Source: Hymenopellis radicata (lineage: Eukaryota; Basidiomycota; Agaricomycetes; Agaricales; Physalacriaceae). From it: DNA of 64,000 nucleotides. Shown one piece after another: positions 22,191-33,509 of this stretch (its first letter is position 1; each line of letters starts with the position of its first letter). A model generated the notes under the pieces. That model ran no database searches, was not told the DNA's origin, and worked only from the letters and a program-made list of their open reading frames with translations. The stretch covers positions 1 through 64,000 of the forward strand of contig JADNRX010000220.1 in assembly GCA_015501595.1 (NCBI GenBank), read 5' to 3'. The translations under genes and the position numbers were made by a program.

Positions 22191-23231
22191 TCATACCCAC
22201 TTGTTATAAAACGCCAAAGACTTCTCGAGTTCGATCTTCTCCATCTCCATCAACGCCTTGCTATCCTGACCGACGATAAGATGGAAAGGTGTTTCCGCAT
22301 CCGCCCTGGTGATAACAGCCAGACACTCCGCCGCGCCCTGCGCCGCCGTCGGTCTTTCTAGCCCCATACAGAGGGGACGAATCGCACTCTCCATGTGTGT
22401 CCCGACGTACGCCGGATGTATCGGGAAGACAGTGATGTTCTGCGACATGCGGGTTAGATACGCGCCTAGCGCGATGCAATGGATCTGAAGTGGAAGTCAA
22501 AGCTGTGGTCGTTACTAAAGGAAAGATCCCGGAATACCTGGATGTTCCACGACGGAGCTAGTTCTTGAGCGTATGTTCCCAGCAGGTTTTCGAGAGCTGG
22601 AGCACGCCAGGAATTAGATCTTATTTGACATCCTTGCGGGAGAGCATACCAGCTTTGCTTGCGCCGTACCAGCCTGTTCCGGGGAACGGATGAATAGCTG
22701 TTTCAGATGTAAACTGTGATACGTTAGACACGCGTCTTTCCACCCGCCGAGACGTACCTGGAATATCTTGAAACCGCCCTTCAAGCGGAACAGTTCGACC
22801 GACGTCTGTATGACCCCAAAGGTGCCAAAGAAGTTAACCTGGAAGTTGTCGGTTATGACTTGCTGCGGTAAACCCTCGATTTCACTGAGGTCGCCTCCAA
22901 TGCCGGCGCAGCCAATGAAGTAGTCCAGCTTGCCGTACTTCTCCAAGACATAAGTCAGAGCGGGCTTAAAAGTCAGCCTGTCGAAGAGGTCGAGATGGAC
23001 GACATCAAGGTTAGAGGCAGGATAGGCGTCGGTGGAAACGGATAGCTGGGTAGGGAGCAGCTCGGGCTGGCGCACGGCGGCGATGATGATGGCGTCGTTG
23101 TCTGCGATCAGGAGTTGTTCGACCATACATTTTCCAATGCCAGACGACGCGCCAGTTACTATCAGTTGTCGTAGAAATGAGCCATGTTTAGCGCAAAGAG
23201 AGAAACACGTACTGAACCAGATGGTGGGCAT
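22191..23231 (-). CDS. Short-chain dehydrogenase/reductase (SDR)
   Basis: Complete spliced model. A short first exon MPTIWF joins through a roughly 60-nt intron (GTACGT donor) to ITGASSGIGKCMVEQLL, the TGxxxGIG cofactor loop of classical SDRs. Then VRQPELLP, DVVHLDLFDRLTF, KLDYFIGCAGIGG (NNAG-type strand, with C instead of N), DNFQVNFFGTFGVIQ. Three further introns connect to the active-site exon GTGWYGASKAALENLLG (YxxxK catalytic pair) and to VFPIHPAYVGTHM and a helical C-terminus ending in LAFYNKWV. NAD(P)-dependent oxidoreductase; substrate cannot be told. The gene overlaps neither neighbour but its 3' end lies inside the duplicated block, so a 174-bp tail fragment also exists at 52.67 kb. 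Confidence 0.85.
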
Positions 23232-23930
23232 GATGACGGTTAGTAGTAGAGCCCCGTGTGCAATCTCACCCGACGGTTACCCTTGAACAAATGTGGGGTG
23301 CGAATCCTGCAGGATGTAAGAAAGCGGGTTGTTGTTATTGTTGTGATGCGAAGTTTGGTCGTAAATCCAACGGCCCTTGATTCCCCCTAAAAGTTGGTGT
23401 CATAGCCTGATCGGGGTGCCATGACAGGTGGCACCATGGACTTGACCGGTTTGACCGAAGACTGGGTACTAGGCGGTACGCAGCCGATGTCCATGCGCTC
23501 ATTCCGAATCGGAAACAACCTCACCATCGCCAAAGATGCAATGGAAGATGGATCCACGAGTAGCGTGAGGGCCACATCCTCGCGACGACGTCTCTATTAT
23601 TTACGTGTGCCACAGTGGCTACTTTTGTAAGATGAGGCCTTGGAAGGAGATATGGAAGGGCGTGCGACGGGTATCTGTAAAGAAAAATTGTGGATCATCT
23701 TCATAACTTTGTACTAAATTACAATTCAACACGGCGAAGCTGAGTACATTGCTTGGCTCACTATATGTACAGGAAGCGTGTCCAATAAATTATGGAAGTG
23801 CTCCGCGCCCTTAGTCGGCGATGCCATCGTGCACATAGCTTCCAAAAGGCGCGGCGCCACAGCGCAACGTACTCGACATAATCCGTGGAGAGTCGAGCCA
23901 CTGGTGCACGCCGGAATCCCACAGCCATCC

Positions 23931-25672
23931 TCAAAGTCTCAATGTAACGCCTCCATTCGACGACTTGACTTTTACCATCCCACGATCCGCCGCCTTCGCA
24001 TCCCAATAGATGTTCCCAGCACTAGTTCCCTTGGACGACGTCCTGTTGACCACGCTCCGCTTCCTTCCCTTCCCAGCTGGATCTTTAACTGTCCACTCAC
24101 GCTCGTTTCTGACTTCAGCTGGGCTATTCGACGTAGTCAAGGCATATGACCCTTCATACGTGTCAGGCAATAGGACCTCGGCGATGCTGTTAGAGGTACG
24201 GGCATCAAGGTCGAGGTTGGAATCGATGGGAGCATCGAGGACTTTGACGAAAAGGGCTCCGTTGGATGTGCGCGTCACGATCTCCGATTTCTTTCCGACG
24301 ACAGTGATCTGGGTGTCGATAATGCTAGCAGAAGAGCATCAGCACGACGGAAGGAGAACACAGAGAACCGTGTTACTCACGCATTCTCAGAGCTGATGTC
24401 CAGCCTCGATGCTCGTACTGACTTGGGATTACCAAATTCCACAGATGCTCTGATGGCGCCATTGCTGGTCTGAATAGTCAAATCACCCGACGAAACGTAG
24501 TGGCCCGTGATGGCCGCGTTACTTGAGCGAATATCAGCTTGTTCTGCGCGAAGAGACTAGCTAGATGTAAGTGAAAAGCGGAGCAGACGCGATAATAATG
24601 CTGACCTGCATGTCAATATTCCCGTTCCGAGTTTGGATCGAGCCACGGCGGAAAGAAATCGACTAAGCGTACTGTCAGCGGCGACTTGCTTGGGATGAAT
24701 TCGAGGACTAACCTCGCCAGTAATGGCGCCATTGTCACCTTTCAATGAAAGGGACTCGAACGAAACACGCCCCTCAAGGTCGTTTATGGTATGACTGTAG
24801 TTCGGCACGTCGGTCTCAAAGGCGTTGACTTTCGCATTTTGAGGAAGGAACACTGTGACGTTGAAATAAGGACGATCCTCCCAGCGAATACTAAGCCAGC
24901 GCTTAGGTGTCTAAATAGATGTGATTAGTGCAATAGTCGCCAACATGGAGAAAGCTCCTCACGAATAACCCAACCCCAAGTTCCTTTCTCGAACGCTTTA
25001 CACGACATACTTTGGTGTTGTCCATGACTTCTGGGGTGTAATAATGCGCCTCCACTTGGATGAGTACTTGGTCTGAAGATACCGGGGAAGTCGAAAGATG
25101 TACGTTGCCTGCAGACAGCGTACCGCGAGCAATGAGGAACATCGTGGCGGATGATAAAGGGAGTTCAAAGGTTTGCTTGGAGTAATAGGCATATGAATGG
25201 GAACCAATGGTCTTGTGGGCTTGCTCGCCCGTCCAGCTGTCCCCGCGTATACAATGGAGGAGGTCAAGGTCGCCTGGGATTGGGTACTCGTTACCCTATA
25301 CATATAGTATTAGCATAACCCAAGTGTGTAGCATTGATACGCACGTTTCCCCGAATGTGATTCGGGTAATCTTCACCAACCAAGAGATCAAAAGCCATAC
25401 GAGCAAGCCGATGGCCAAGGCCTTGAGGAAGCGGATCCACGGTGACTGCTGTTGGCGGCGCTGAAACCAAACTGGAGGGAGGGGTACTTGGGTACGCTGG
25501 GAGGTGGTGGGGATGGACGCTGTATTGACGGATAAGAGAGCGTGCGTGGTGCGCGCGGAGGAACAGCGCCATACGCTGGTGGAGGAGGATTCGCCTGTAG
25601 ACTGGTGCTCGGTAGATCCGGAATGTTCGACGTCTTGGCCGGGGACGGAGGCGTATCGTCTGAGATGATCAT
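23931..25672 (-). CDS. Membrane-anchored beta-solenoid protein with TSNG repeats (DUF4097-like), left copy
   Basis: Starts at ATG 25672 (MIISDDTPPSPAK) with a Pro-rich cytosolic segment (ANPPPPAYGAVPPR). One transmembrane helix follows (FLKALAIGLLVWLLISWLV), reached in frame through a 35-nt intron. The large outer part has GNEYPIPGDLDLLHC, SFELPLSS-like FELPLSSATMFLIARGTLS, KRSRKELGVGLF, and after an intron WEDRPYFNVTVFLP. Then come strands built of repeated T/S-S/R-N-G turns: LSLKGDNGAITGE, QTRNGNID, DIRSSNAAITGHYVSSGD, TIQTSNGAIRAS, TRTSNGALF and KSSNGGVTLRL at the end. Such repeats form right-handed beta-helix-like folds. At least six introns. Likely a type II surface or vacuolar membrane protein; function unknown. 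Confidence 0.7.
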
Positions 25673-26165
25673 AGTGGAAGCTAACAAGGCTGGCGAAAGG
25701 GAACGCGCGATGATGTCTATCAAGGGAGAACTTGATTATATATCTGTCGCGGTATTCAAATGTGTTCCTGAGCACGAGTCGAGTCTGCCAGTCCTTGGAA
25801 TTCAAGAGGGTGCTGCGGAGAGAATGCCACACAATATGACGGCTGCGCAGAGCCTGCTGCCTTGGTCGCAGTATCTTCCCTTGGGTGCTTTTAAGATAGA
25901 TAGATAGAGTCGGCCGGATGAGTATCCGCCGTCTAGATGCGAAAACGGGCCCTGCACGTTTGATGGCACGCAAGCTGCACGTCCACAAATACCGTGATTA
26001 CACTGGGGTCAATCTGCAATCACTATGGATGGACTTGTACCTTCAAAGTACGCGACATGAAGGCGACAAGGTAAGACGTGATGGTGGTTTCAGAAAGAGT
26101 CTAGACCGGCGATCAGCGTGATCGACGTAGCTCATGGTTTTCTAAAATTTCTTCCACCACCACAA

Positions 26166-26284
26166 CGGGTCTATATCTTCCTCCCGAATACGCCGACTAG
26201 AACGGAGTGCCAGTACTGCCCATCAACAGCTTCTTTACCTCGCTGAATCGTGTCGATCCAGGACCGTAAGCCTTCCTCTTTGCT
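26166..26284 (+). pseudogene. 3' end fragment of a condensation-type acyltransferase gene
   Basis: About 119 bp closely matching, on this strand, the sense sequence of the last exon of the gene at 41550-43177. Shared landmarks include CTTCTTTACCTCGCTGAATC and GATCCAGGACCGTAAGCC, where TAA is the parental stop, plus some 3' flank. Fragment is immediately followed by F-box-derived sequence. It marks a rearrangement breakpoint. Confidence 0.8.
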
Positions 26285-27615
26285 TGACAGCGTTTCCGAC
26301 GCGTCGGTAAACGCAGTGTCCAATCTTGCGGACGCATCCGAACACGAAATTTTCCTCTACTGTGTGCCATCTTGGTCTACAGCCAACAAGATGTTAGAAG
26401 ATGTTGACTCGCTTAATCCTGATGTCGCGCCGTGGACTCTTACATGTGTCTGTCATGGCTGGAGGGAGCTCGTCATCTCGTCTCCCCTTCTGTGGACATA
26501 CTTCCATTTCAACGCCGACAAACCCGTTCGGAGTCTCAAGCGCCAGAAATGTGCGGAAAGGACTCGTCTCTACCTAGAGCGCTCCGGAAACCTCCCCTTG
26601 TCCATTCATCTCGTTGATGCAATGGCACAAACGGCGGATCATCCTGTTTTCCCTTCTTTGAAGCTTGCGATGTCACGCTGTAAACGTTTAGCCATAGAAG
26701 TGTCGACTGTCATTCTGCAAGCGTTGTCGGGGACTGTTTTCTCCCACCTCAGTCTTCTTGCAGTGGGCAGTGCTTATATGACCTATACGACAGCCCATGT
26801 GGATACATTCAACGCCGTCAGTGCGCCCAATTTGCGGACGGTAATCTGTCACGATGCTGAATGGGACAGTATGAGGTTCGTCTCCGTACCGGTACCATGG
26901 TCCCAGGTGACTGAGGTCCATCACCTTCCTATCTTCGACGACGTTAGCCTCCAGTGGCTTCAGGACATTCCCCATGTTACAACCCTTGGAGTTATTGTTC
27001 TCCGATCATCATTTATTCCCCTCGACACTATGATCTCCCTTCCCGAAGTCGACGACTTCACCTTAGCCGAAGCTGAAGATGCGCAACCGGGCGGCCTGAA
27101 GGAGTTCATGTCGCCTCAGTAGCGCTCAGCGCCCCCTCCCGCTTGTGGCTCGAATATCTCACGTCGAATATCTCACGCCGAGGTGTCTGCTTTTCCCAAG
27201 CCTCACGGCCGGACTGGCAGATGGTCTGAAATCATTGAGGGTTACACTGGGTCATCCTGATAACACCCGGAATCTTCTTGATTTTATCTCCCACTGTGCA
27301 CAGCTCACTAGTCTCTGCCTGGAGAATAATCCGCTAGAGGCGCCATTTGTTACCGGGTTGCGGTACTCTTCCGCGACTCGTCCAATTCTTCCCCATCTTT
27401 GGGACCTTGACGTTTCACTTTGCCCCAATCCGCCAAGCGATGTATCGCCGCTTCTAGATATGTTGGAATCTAGGTGCCCGAACGTCTTAGAAGACGCTTC
27501 CATCAGCATGACACCGAAGGATGGTTGTTTGGTTTTTTGCGCGTACCGCGTTGGCTATCTTTCCAGAAGGATAGCCGTTGGGAGGCGATCAAGGCTCGAA
27601 AGAACGTGCATGTAA
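26285..27615 (+). pseudogene. Broken F-box gene, left paralogue of 61656-63263
   Basis: Readable homologous segments: EHEIFLYCVPSW, DVAPWTLTCVCHGWRELVIS, SPLLWTYFHFN, then GTVFSHLSLLAV, VHHLPIFDD and LKEF. These match in order the intact protein at 61.7 kb (for example PPWTLTRVCRLWRQLAIG). The N-terminal coiled-coil and true start are missing; upstream is the acyltransferase fragment. A stop closes the frame at 27120 just after LKEFMSPQ; the LRR region continues in shifted frames (VASVALSAPSRLWLEYL, then LADGLKSLRVTLGHPD and LDVSLCPNPPSDVSPLLDML) up to 27615. A 14-bp tandem duplication at 27151-27178 produces a further shift. Clearly a truncated pseudogene. Confidence 0.75.
27151..27178 (+). 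repeat. 14-bp tandem duplication inside the broken F-box gene
   Basis: CGAATATCTCACGT is directly followed by CGAATATCTCACGC. A 14-bp unit shifts the frame by two and helps explain why the LRR part of the pseudogene continues in another frame. Confidence 0.85.
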
Positions 27616-28005
27616 ATTTTAGATGACTTTCTTTGCGCGCCGTTTTAAAACGTGTTCTGACGAAGTTGTCATTCGTCGCAGTGCAGTGTGTTCATTCTAT
27701 ACGGCTGAAAGCACCAATTCCTGTATACAGAGACCGTTACCACATAGGAATCATACTTCTTCTGGTTCCTGAACCCCGGCGCAAGGGATAGCGATTGTAC
27801 ACCCGTGCATCACCAATTCAGGTATCATGATTCAGCCTCAAGTGTACCGAAAGAAACTTTGACACCGCTTGGCCGGAAGGCGAAAGTTGAAACGGCTCCA
27901 TTGTCACCCGCCTTGCAAGGACCGTCAATCTACGTTGGAGTCCATGCAATTGTCAAAGTGTGAACCCATTGTCCCTTTCACGCAGAGAACACTTCTGCTT
28001 GAAGG

Positions 28006-28014
28006 TATATAAAG
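28006..28014 (+). promoter_or_regulatory. TATA box of small protein gene A1
   Basis: GGTATATAAAGCCCTCTC lies about 60 bp upstream of ATG 28069. The A3 copy has GGTATATCAAGCCCTCTC (47503-47520, minus strand), with the box mutated, and the A2 copy has ATATATAAAGAAAGGCC near 39852-39866. Confidence 0.6.
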
Positions 28015-28068
28015 CCCTCTCGGCCGTGCAACTTAACCATCCCTCGCCACACAAAGCTCCAGACGACA

Positions 28069-28360
28069 ATGTTTTCCGGACCCTACATTTTCATCCACCA
28101 ACGCCCCTTGGCCTCACCAAGGCTCGGCATACATTACGTCGATCTCCCGAGGGAGGAACCCCGCCGCGCTGGAAATGGAGCAGATGCGCTACCAGCGGCG
28201 AATGATGCGGCGGCCGAGGACGAGGCGGGACGAAAGGTTGCAGGCGCGAACCGGGCGGCTAAGGCGCAGAATGAAGAGGTACGCGTTTGTTTGCCGAATG
28301 CGCTGAGATGTAAGGACTGATACATGAGAAGCAGGAACGCAAAGACGATGATGATAACAG
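28069..28360 (+). CDS. Small charged protein, family A copy 1 (unknown function)
   Basis: Starts MFSGPYIFIHQRPLASPRLG and continues IHYVDLPREEPRR, then an Ala/Glu/Lys-rich segment DEAGRKVAGANRAAKAQNEE. The frame as read ends soon after VRVCLPNALRCKD at 28320. In a neighbouring frame the sequence continues GLIHEKQERKDDDDN, matching RLIREQQEKNAD and RLIDEQQEHEA of the two other copies, so either a very short intron or a frameshift lies at the GAAGAG/GTACGCGT junction near 28280. The family has no recognised domain; predicted helical, highly charged, small. Copies at 39.4-39.8 kb and 47.1-47.5 kb. Confidence 0.5.
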
Positions 28361-28738
28361 TGCGCAGTGTACAAAGGGATACGTGGGTCGTGAATGAGAT
28401 CTTATAACAGCCTGTACAATACACGATTTTGGTTTCTTGAACTCCCGATGTGATCTTCGAAGCGTGCATCCACGATTGCTTTGAGTGTAAGTGCAGAGGG
28501 CGGGTCGGCGGGGCCATAAATTTGAAAGACGGTGCCGGGAGTTGCCGACAGGATCTGCTTCCTGCTTCCATCTCTGGCTTCAATATCCACGAGTCTCCGA
28601 CTTACCAGTCGTCTCTTACTCCTGTCCGCTTCTACCGGATCCACACGGGCTCCCCTTTGTGGCCAATGCCCAGTCTATTGTTCGTATACCGGCCCTGTAT
28701 CTCCTTTGTTCCCATTGTCGCTGTGGACCACCCGCGAG

Positions 28739-28746
28739 TATAAAGG
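28739..28746 (+). promoter_or_regulatory. TATA box of small protein gene B1
   Basis: CGCGAGTATAAAGGCTG about 85 bp before ATG 28827; the same sequence stands before B2 (46648-46655, minus strand). The whole roughly 90-bp leader is conserved between the copies. Confidence 0.65.
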
Positions 28747-28826
28747 CTGGCACTATCTGAAGCCCCTCCCATTCATCAAACGCTCCGCATCCCTTTGACG
28801 CATTCACCCATCGCATCAAAATCACG

Positions 28827-29156
28827 ATGCCCGTCGACTACAACTACCACTACTTCGCCCCAGAGGCCGAGGCTACTGCAACCACTTCAGCGTCATCATC
28901 ATCTCCTACCGACACCAAACCTCCTTCCTCGAATCCTCTAGCACTGCAGAAACTTCCCGCTCTAGCGACTCTCCAGTCGAGCATGTTCATCGACCTCGAC
29001 TCGGAGGAGTGGGATGACAACCTCGGGCGCTGGATTGCTGGTTCGCGGCGCGCAGCGTCCGCAAAGGCAAAGTTGCAATCTTCGGTAAGCCTGTGCGTTT
29101 TCTACTAGCCTTGAAGCTGATGCGATTTTTCATGGCTACGGCGGATCCGAAAAAGT
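28827..29156 (+). CDS. Small acidic protein, family B copy 1 (unknown function)
   Basis: Starts MPVDYNYHYFAPEAEA, then a Ser/Thr/Pro-rich linker and LQKLPALATLQSSMFIDLDS followed by EEWDDNLGRWIAGSRRAASA. A GTAAGC donor follows KLQSS. Without splicing the frame stops at 29108 (VSLCVFY). With a short intron ending at CTTGAAG it would end LMRFFMATADPKK at about 29155. In copy B2 the intron ends at TTTCAAG before GCTACGGCGG; here the equivalent AG is TG (TTTCATG), so the left copy lost that acceptor. Conserved W-D-D-N-L-G-R-W-I-A-G-S-R-R core suggests a functional small protein; no family recognised. Confidence 0.55.
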
Positions 29157-29976
29157 AAAAGTAAGAGCAAAACACTGGATGGATGTGAATGATCTACAGC
29201 TATGGATATGTTGTTGTTGTATATATGTACTCTCCATGTGCAAGCAAGCACTTCCGGCACCAGGTTCCTTCTTGAACCTGCCACCCGAAAGATGCGGTCA
29301 GGATGCGGTGCAGTCACAATTACGCATCCACCTCGTCTTGATTCGCATTTGACTACGGCTAACATTCGACTGCAGAGTACTCCCCTTCCCTTGAGCGATT
29401 CAGCCGTCTTCCTCCGCTCGAGTTCGAAAAGCGGTGTGGAAAGAACGTCCATTTAGTCACTTTACGCATCCGCTGGTATCTCATAGAACGCGCCTTGGGT
29501 AATGCGCATCGACTAATACCCGTTCACCTCTCAACATATGAGGTAATGCTTCAGGTGAATATGCGCGAAACAGGCATGACAGAAGGATTCGCAGTATCCC
29601 AAGCAGAGCCTACATCAATCATACTCTTGAACATACATACACATAATTTACACTCCCGAAACGAAAAGAAGAAAACGCGCGAAAGCTGAAATTTGCTGGT
29701 ACCAATAGCAGTAAGATGTAGAGTATTAGAAATCGTAGATCAGCAGGCGCGGAGAGAGAGAGTGAGAGGACGCGAGGACACGAGTAGAATAAACCCCGCA
29801 TCGCCACAAAAAAAGAAAAAAAGAAAAGGAAGGAAAAAGAAAGAGGTATGATATAAGCCTAAGCATACAACGGGTTAGATAAACACATTTTTAACGTCAA
29901 ACGAAGCAAAGAAAGAAAAGAAGAAAAAGAGAAGAGAATAAAAACACATCAACCAACAGCCCAACGAATTGTTCTT
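29157..29976. other. Intergenic region with A/G-rich tracts and a copy of a 190-bp repeat
   Basis: 29605-29795 is repeated in the same orientation at 45781-45970 (shared AGCAGAGCCTACATCAATCA, AATTTACACTCCCGAAAC, AGTATTAGAAATCGTAGA). 29800-29945 is purine-rich (AAAAGAAAAAAAGAAAAGG) and is the likely 3' untranslated region of the RRM gene. Confidence 0.7.
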
Positions 29977-32038
29977 TTACGCCTCAACCATCTTGGGCTC
30001 TTCCACCTCGTCCCCCGCATCCTCCACACCCTCCATCATCTCCTCCACGGCCGGCGCCGCCTCTGCACTCGGACTCGCGCCCGTGTTGCCCGTGGCGCGC
30101 CTCTGTCCCGACGCACCCTGCGGGCCCGACCTGGGCGCATTCGCACACCGGTCCTTTCCGTGCGCGATCCGCAGATTCGCGTACTCGGGCTTGTTCTTGA
30201 CGCCCTCGATGGCCTTGATCGCGTTCGAGATGTTGGTAAAGTTGACAAACGCGCAGTTCCTACATGACATCAGAAGGGTTAAGAAAATAAAGGAGAGGAC
30301 TCACTTTTCCTTCAAAAAGTTGACGAGCTCGATATCGCCGTACTCGCCAAAGTCGCGCTTGAGACGCTCCTCAGTGAACGTCTCGAAATCCTCGACGTTC
30401 CCAATGTAAACATTGCGCGTAGCACCGCTGTGAACAGCGAGCGCGAGCGTGGGCGCCAACGGTCCCGAATTCTTGCCCCATCCAATCTTGAGACGACGGT
30501 TGTTGATCGTCATACCCTGGTAGCTCGCCACCTGGAAGAACGTAAACGCCGCGGCAGGATCCACAAAGGTGACGAAAGCGATGTGCTTGTCCTGCATGTA
30601 GCGAATACTCTGCAGGACGCCGCCACGAATCGAGTTGCACAAGTCCTCGGTAGACGTCTCGGGATGGATGTTGCCGAGATAAACAGTGCGGTTCATACCG
30701 GCACCGCCCATAAGCCCGTCCATGGGACTGGCGAAGGGGTTTCCGTACGGGCTGAACGGCGACTGGAAGGCATTCGGACCAGCAGTCATCGGGGACGCCA
30801 TATTCGCGGTGGGCGACGCGGCCTGAGCCATGAGCGACTGGGCGGCGGCAGCCTGAGCTTGCTGCGCAGCCGCCTGCTGAGACTTGGGGATATACGCGCA
30901 CCGATCCTTGCCGTAATTAACGCGCTTCCCGGCCCAGTTAGGCTCGGTAGGCAGCGTATTGACGACCTTGGTCGCCACGGCGATGCTCAAGAAGTGGACG
31001 AACCCAATATTCTTGTCCCTAACAATCTTGACCTGGTCGATAAGCCCGAAGCGGCTCAACTCGTCGCGGAGCTGCTCCTCCGTCATATTCTCGTCCAAAC
31101 CACCAACGTAAACGTTCCGGCTCGCGTTGCTCTGGGTGATCGCGAGGCTAACCTGGGCAGGGACAGGGCTCGGCTTTCCCCATCCAATCTTGAGCTCCTG
31201 GCCGTGCAGCGCGAGCTTCTTGATGGTCGCGTCTGCATGGAACGCCGCGGCGGTCGGGCCGTCGAGGAAGGAGAGGAACACGCAAGACTTTTCCGGGAGA
31301 ACACGAATGCTCTCGAGCGGCCCAAAGTGTACGAGATTGAGGAGCTCATCGACGGATGCGGTAGGAGGCAAGTTCCCGATGTAGACGGTGCGCCCCTGGG
31401 CGGTGGCAGTCGCGGATAGGGCAGCGGACAGCGCGACGGGTGAATAGGCGCCGATAGCGGGGGACTGGGGAATGTTCAGCGAAGGCAGTCGCTGCTGCTG
31501 TTGGTTAAAGTTCTTGGGTGAAACCGTTAGCAAATGCAGGGTTAGGGTTGGTTTGAGGGCAACGCACCGGGTTGAAACTGCCCATCTGGCCGTTGTACGG
31601 AAAGCCAAGCATGTTCATCGCGGGGAGTCCGAGACCGAGCATGTTGTATGCGCCGAAGCTGGCGTAGGGGGACGCCGCGGACGGGCTCGGCTGCTGCTGC
31701 TGCTGGGCGAATGTGTTCGGGCTGAGCTGCTGCCCGTTGACCGCACCGGTGTTCGTGTTGATGGAGAGCGATGGGGTCCCGGTCGAGTAGAGCTGTTGCT
31801 GCTGCGGCTGGTTGATGCTCGCATTTGGGCCGTAACCGTAGTTGGCGAATGCATCCTGCGACGTCGGGCTCCAGCGGGCCTTTTTGGCGTCGGGTCCAGC
31901 GGGGATGGTCTCCATAGATCGCTGGGCAACCGTCAGCGGCTGCGACGAGCAGTAAAAAGGTCGACTCACCTTCATCATGTCGATTTCGAAGGGGTACGGA
32001 CCGGCGGGGTACGGAGAATCAAAGGTTGTCTGTTCCAT
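29977..32038 (-). CDS. nrd1: Four-RRM RNA-binding protein, Nrd1/Msa2 type
   Basis: Four exons: MEQTTFDSPYPAGPYPFEID, then a Gln/Ser/Asn-rich segment, then NFNQQQQRLPSLN onward, and the last from NCAFVNFTNISNA. Introns near 31923-31969, 31513-31567 and 30260-30304 join in frame. RNP motifs show four RRMs: RTVYIGNLPPTAS/KSCVFLSFLD, RNVYVGGLDENMTEE/NIGFVHFLS, RTVYLGNIHPETS/HIAFVTFVD, RNVYIGNVEDFETFTEE/NCAFVNFTN. Two GKDRC segments follow RRM2 and RRM4, a hallmark of the fission-yeast Nrd1/Msa2 group, which binds mRNAs controlling entry into sexual differentiation. Long Ala-rich linker AAQQAQAAAAQSL between RRM2 and RRM3. Intact, in contrast to the pseudogene copy at 43.7-45.4 kb. Cytosolic or stress-granule location is expected from the family. 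Confidence 0.88.
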
Positions 32039-33022
32039 GGCAAGAAAGGTAGGGTAAAAGGGAGCGAAAAGTAGTTAGAAAATTGCAAGGGTACGGTAGG
32101 GAAAAGGAGCGTGGGGGTGGCAAGGAGCGTAGGTATTGAGCGGGTTTGGGTTTGGGGGGGGGGAAGACACGCACAATGGAATGCAAAAAAAGTCTGAATC
32201 AATTCTAGCAGTCAACAAATATGAAGGCAAGAATCGAACAAAAGGTCAAGGAAACGAATAAGACAAAGCGTCTCAAACGAACTGAATCGTTGAGCAAGAC
32301 GACGGGATAGAAGCAAGGTCCTGGTTTTTTCGCACCCTTCCCTTGCCCCTGATTTCTGATGCGCACGGGCCATGTGGCTCCCGATCGTCAAGGTCATGCG
32401 CAAAGTCCGTCTTATCGCGGCGCGGAATGGCGCAATAATACTATTCTTCTGATGCTGCGGCACCACTCCCGACGATACAGCTGCGCCACACACTTGCTCT
32501 GCATTTTTATCTCTTTCGCGTTACATATCCATCAGCGCTCTTTCGGAGCTTAGTCTAGGCCGCCCATGCCCGGTCTAAACATCTGACATGATGGTGGCGG
32601 TGCTGCTGTGGCCAAACTGTCGTACATATCACCTCATGGATTGATAAAATCGGCGCAGTCTCTAGGCTCAAAGTCCTACGTAAACGGGGAGCAAGTCTGG
32701 AGCGCCTCGTTGTCGTTGAATTCATCGGGAGCCGACACGGGACCAACAAGGTTCAACAGTCTGACCCCCAAAGCCTAGAGCGATACACAAAGTCGGCTAA
32801 ACGCCTATACTTATGTGGGAATCACAAATGCGTTACCCTTTGATGGCGACGAGCGCGAGTAAGTAGAACCAGACATGCCATAAACGGACGTTCCTACACG
32901 TACGCCTCTCGACGTCTATATACACAGCCCCACATGCTCACGGCGTTCATGACCAGATCCGCGTTTTAACGCCATGACCTCCCTTTCTCCCTTCCCGTCA
33001 TCACCCTCATCTCTTCCTTGCA
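32039..33022. other. Promoter region of the RRM gene and intergenic DNA
   Basis: 32040-32230 is the upstream region of the minus-strand RRM gene, with a G-run (GGGGGGGGG near 32153) and long pyrimidine tracts on the coding strand. 32550-33020 holds no recognised gene; a pyrimidine-rich leader precedes ATG 33023. Confidence 0.4.
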
Positions 33023-33509
33023 ATGTCGTTGTCCATCGACGAGCTCCTTCAGTCAATGAATAACCATGGCTACAAGTTTTTATACCTCTTCCTGGATACG
33101 CATAAGATTAATGCAATCGTCGTCGAGTAACCTAGAACACCACATTGATTCAAATTACATTAGCACACTTGCTTCTTCTGCACAAATGCTAGGCAGTCTC
33201 ATTCAGAAATCGAGTATAAGACTAGACGCTGACCCGTACGTCGAGGCTACGGAAGGATCGACTGTGATGGCCGCCGTTCTTCTTCCCAATGGCACAGCGC
33301 GCCTCCGAGTCCCCGTGCACATGTCTATATATCAGTCATCGCAAGTGCTTCTCGCCACGGCGTGGCGTGACTGGGTACACGAACAAGTCGACCAAGGCCA
33401 CTGCAGGACGCGAGATAGATGTCAAGGAACATTGTCATATGTGACTGTCCACAGTTGTGCTTCTCCGCGTACAGTTGCTGTATTTGTGACGGGGAATGGG
33501 AATGACTAG
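33023..33509 (+). CDS. Short unidentified protein, probably two exons
   Basis: ATG 33023 opens MSLSIDELLQSMNNHGYKFL, stopping at 33118. A second frame follows with a coherent protein-like segment: STLASSAQMLGSLIQKSS, then RLDADPYVEATEGSTVMAAV, LLPNGTARLRVPVHMSIYQS and VLLATAWRDWVHEQVD up to 33509. An intron between about 33105 and 33165 would join them (candidate acceptor ACATTAG), though I could not fix a phase-correct donor. No family recognised. It is a head-to-head distance from the RRM gene and tail-to-tail with tubulin. Confidence 0.35.

Larger units (their letters stand above)
20240..22369. repeat. Left copy of a near-identical inverted duplication (DUF6534-like gene plus SDR tail)
   Basis: This segment recurs in reverse orientation at 52670-54760. 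The pairing spans exons and introns of the DUF6534-like gene and the last part of the SDR gene. In one 86-residue reverse-strand translation the copies differ at a single residue (TQFRISSD versus TQFRVSSD) apart from a 7-residue repeat. The boundary is sharp on the SDR side near 22369; similarity fades gradually near 20240. Confidence 0.85.
27740..32038. repeat. Left copy of the inverted duplication carrying small proteins A, B and the RRM gene
   Basis: The order flank - A1(+) - B1(+) - RRM gene(-) recurs reverse-complemented at about 43665-47900 as RRM pseudogene(+) - B2(-) - A3(-) - flank. Similarity covers non-coding DNA too, such as the TTTGACACCGCTTGG and GGACCGTC stretches near 27860-27930, matched near 47640-47730. 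It is more diverged than the 20-22 kb block. Confidence 0.8.

Noticed and set aside
30430..31419. 329-residue open frame on the plus strand across the RRM gene
   Set aside because: It is antisense to a well-supported four-RRM gene, GC-rich, Arg/Val-rich without any domain; an effect of codon use on the opposite strand.
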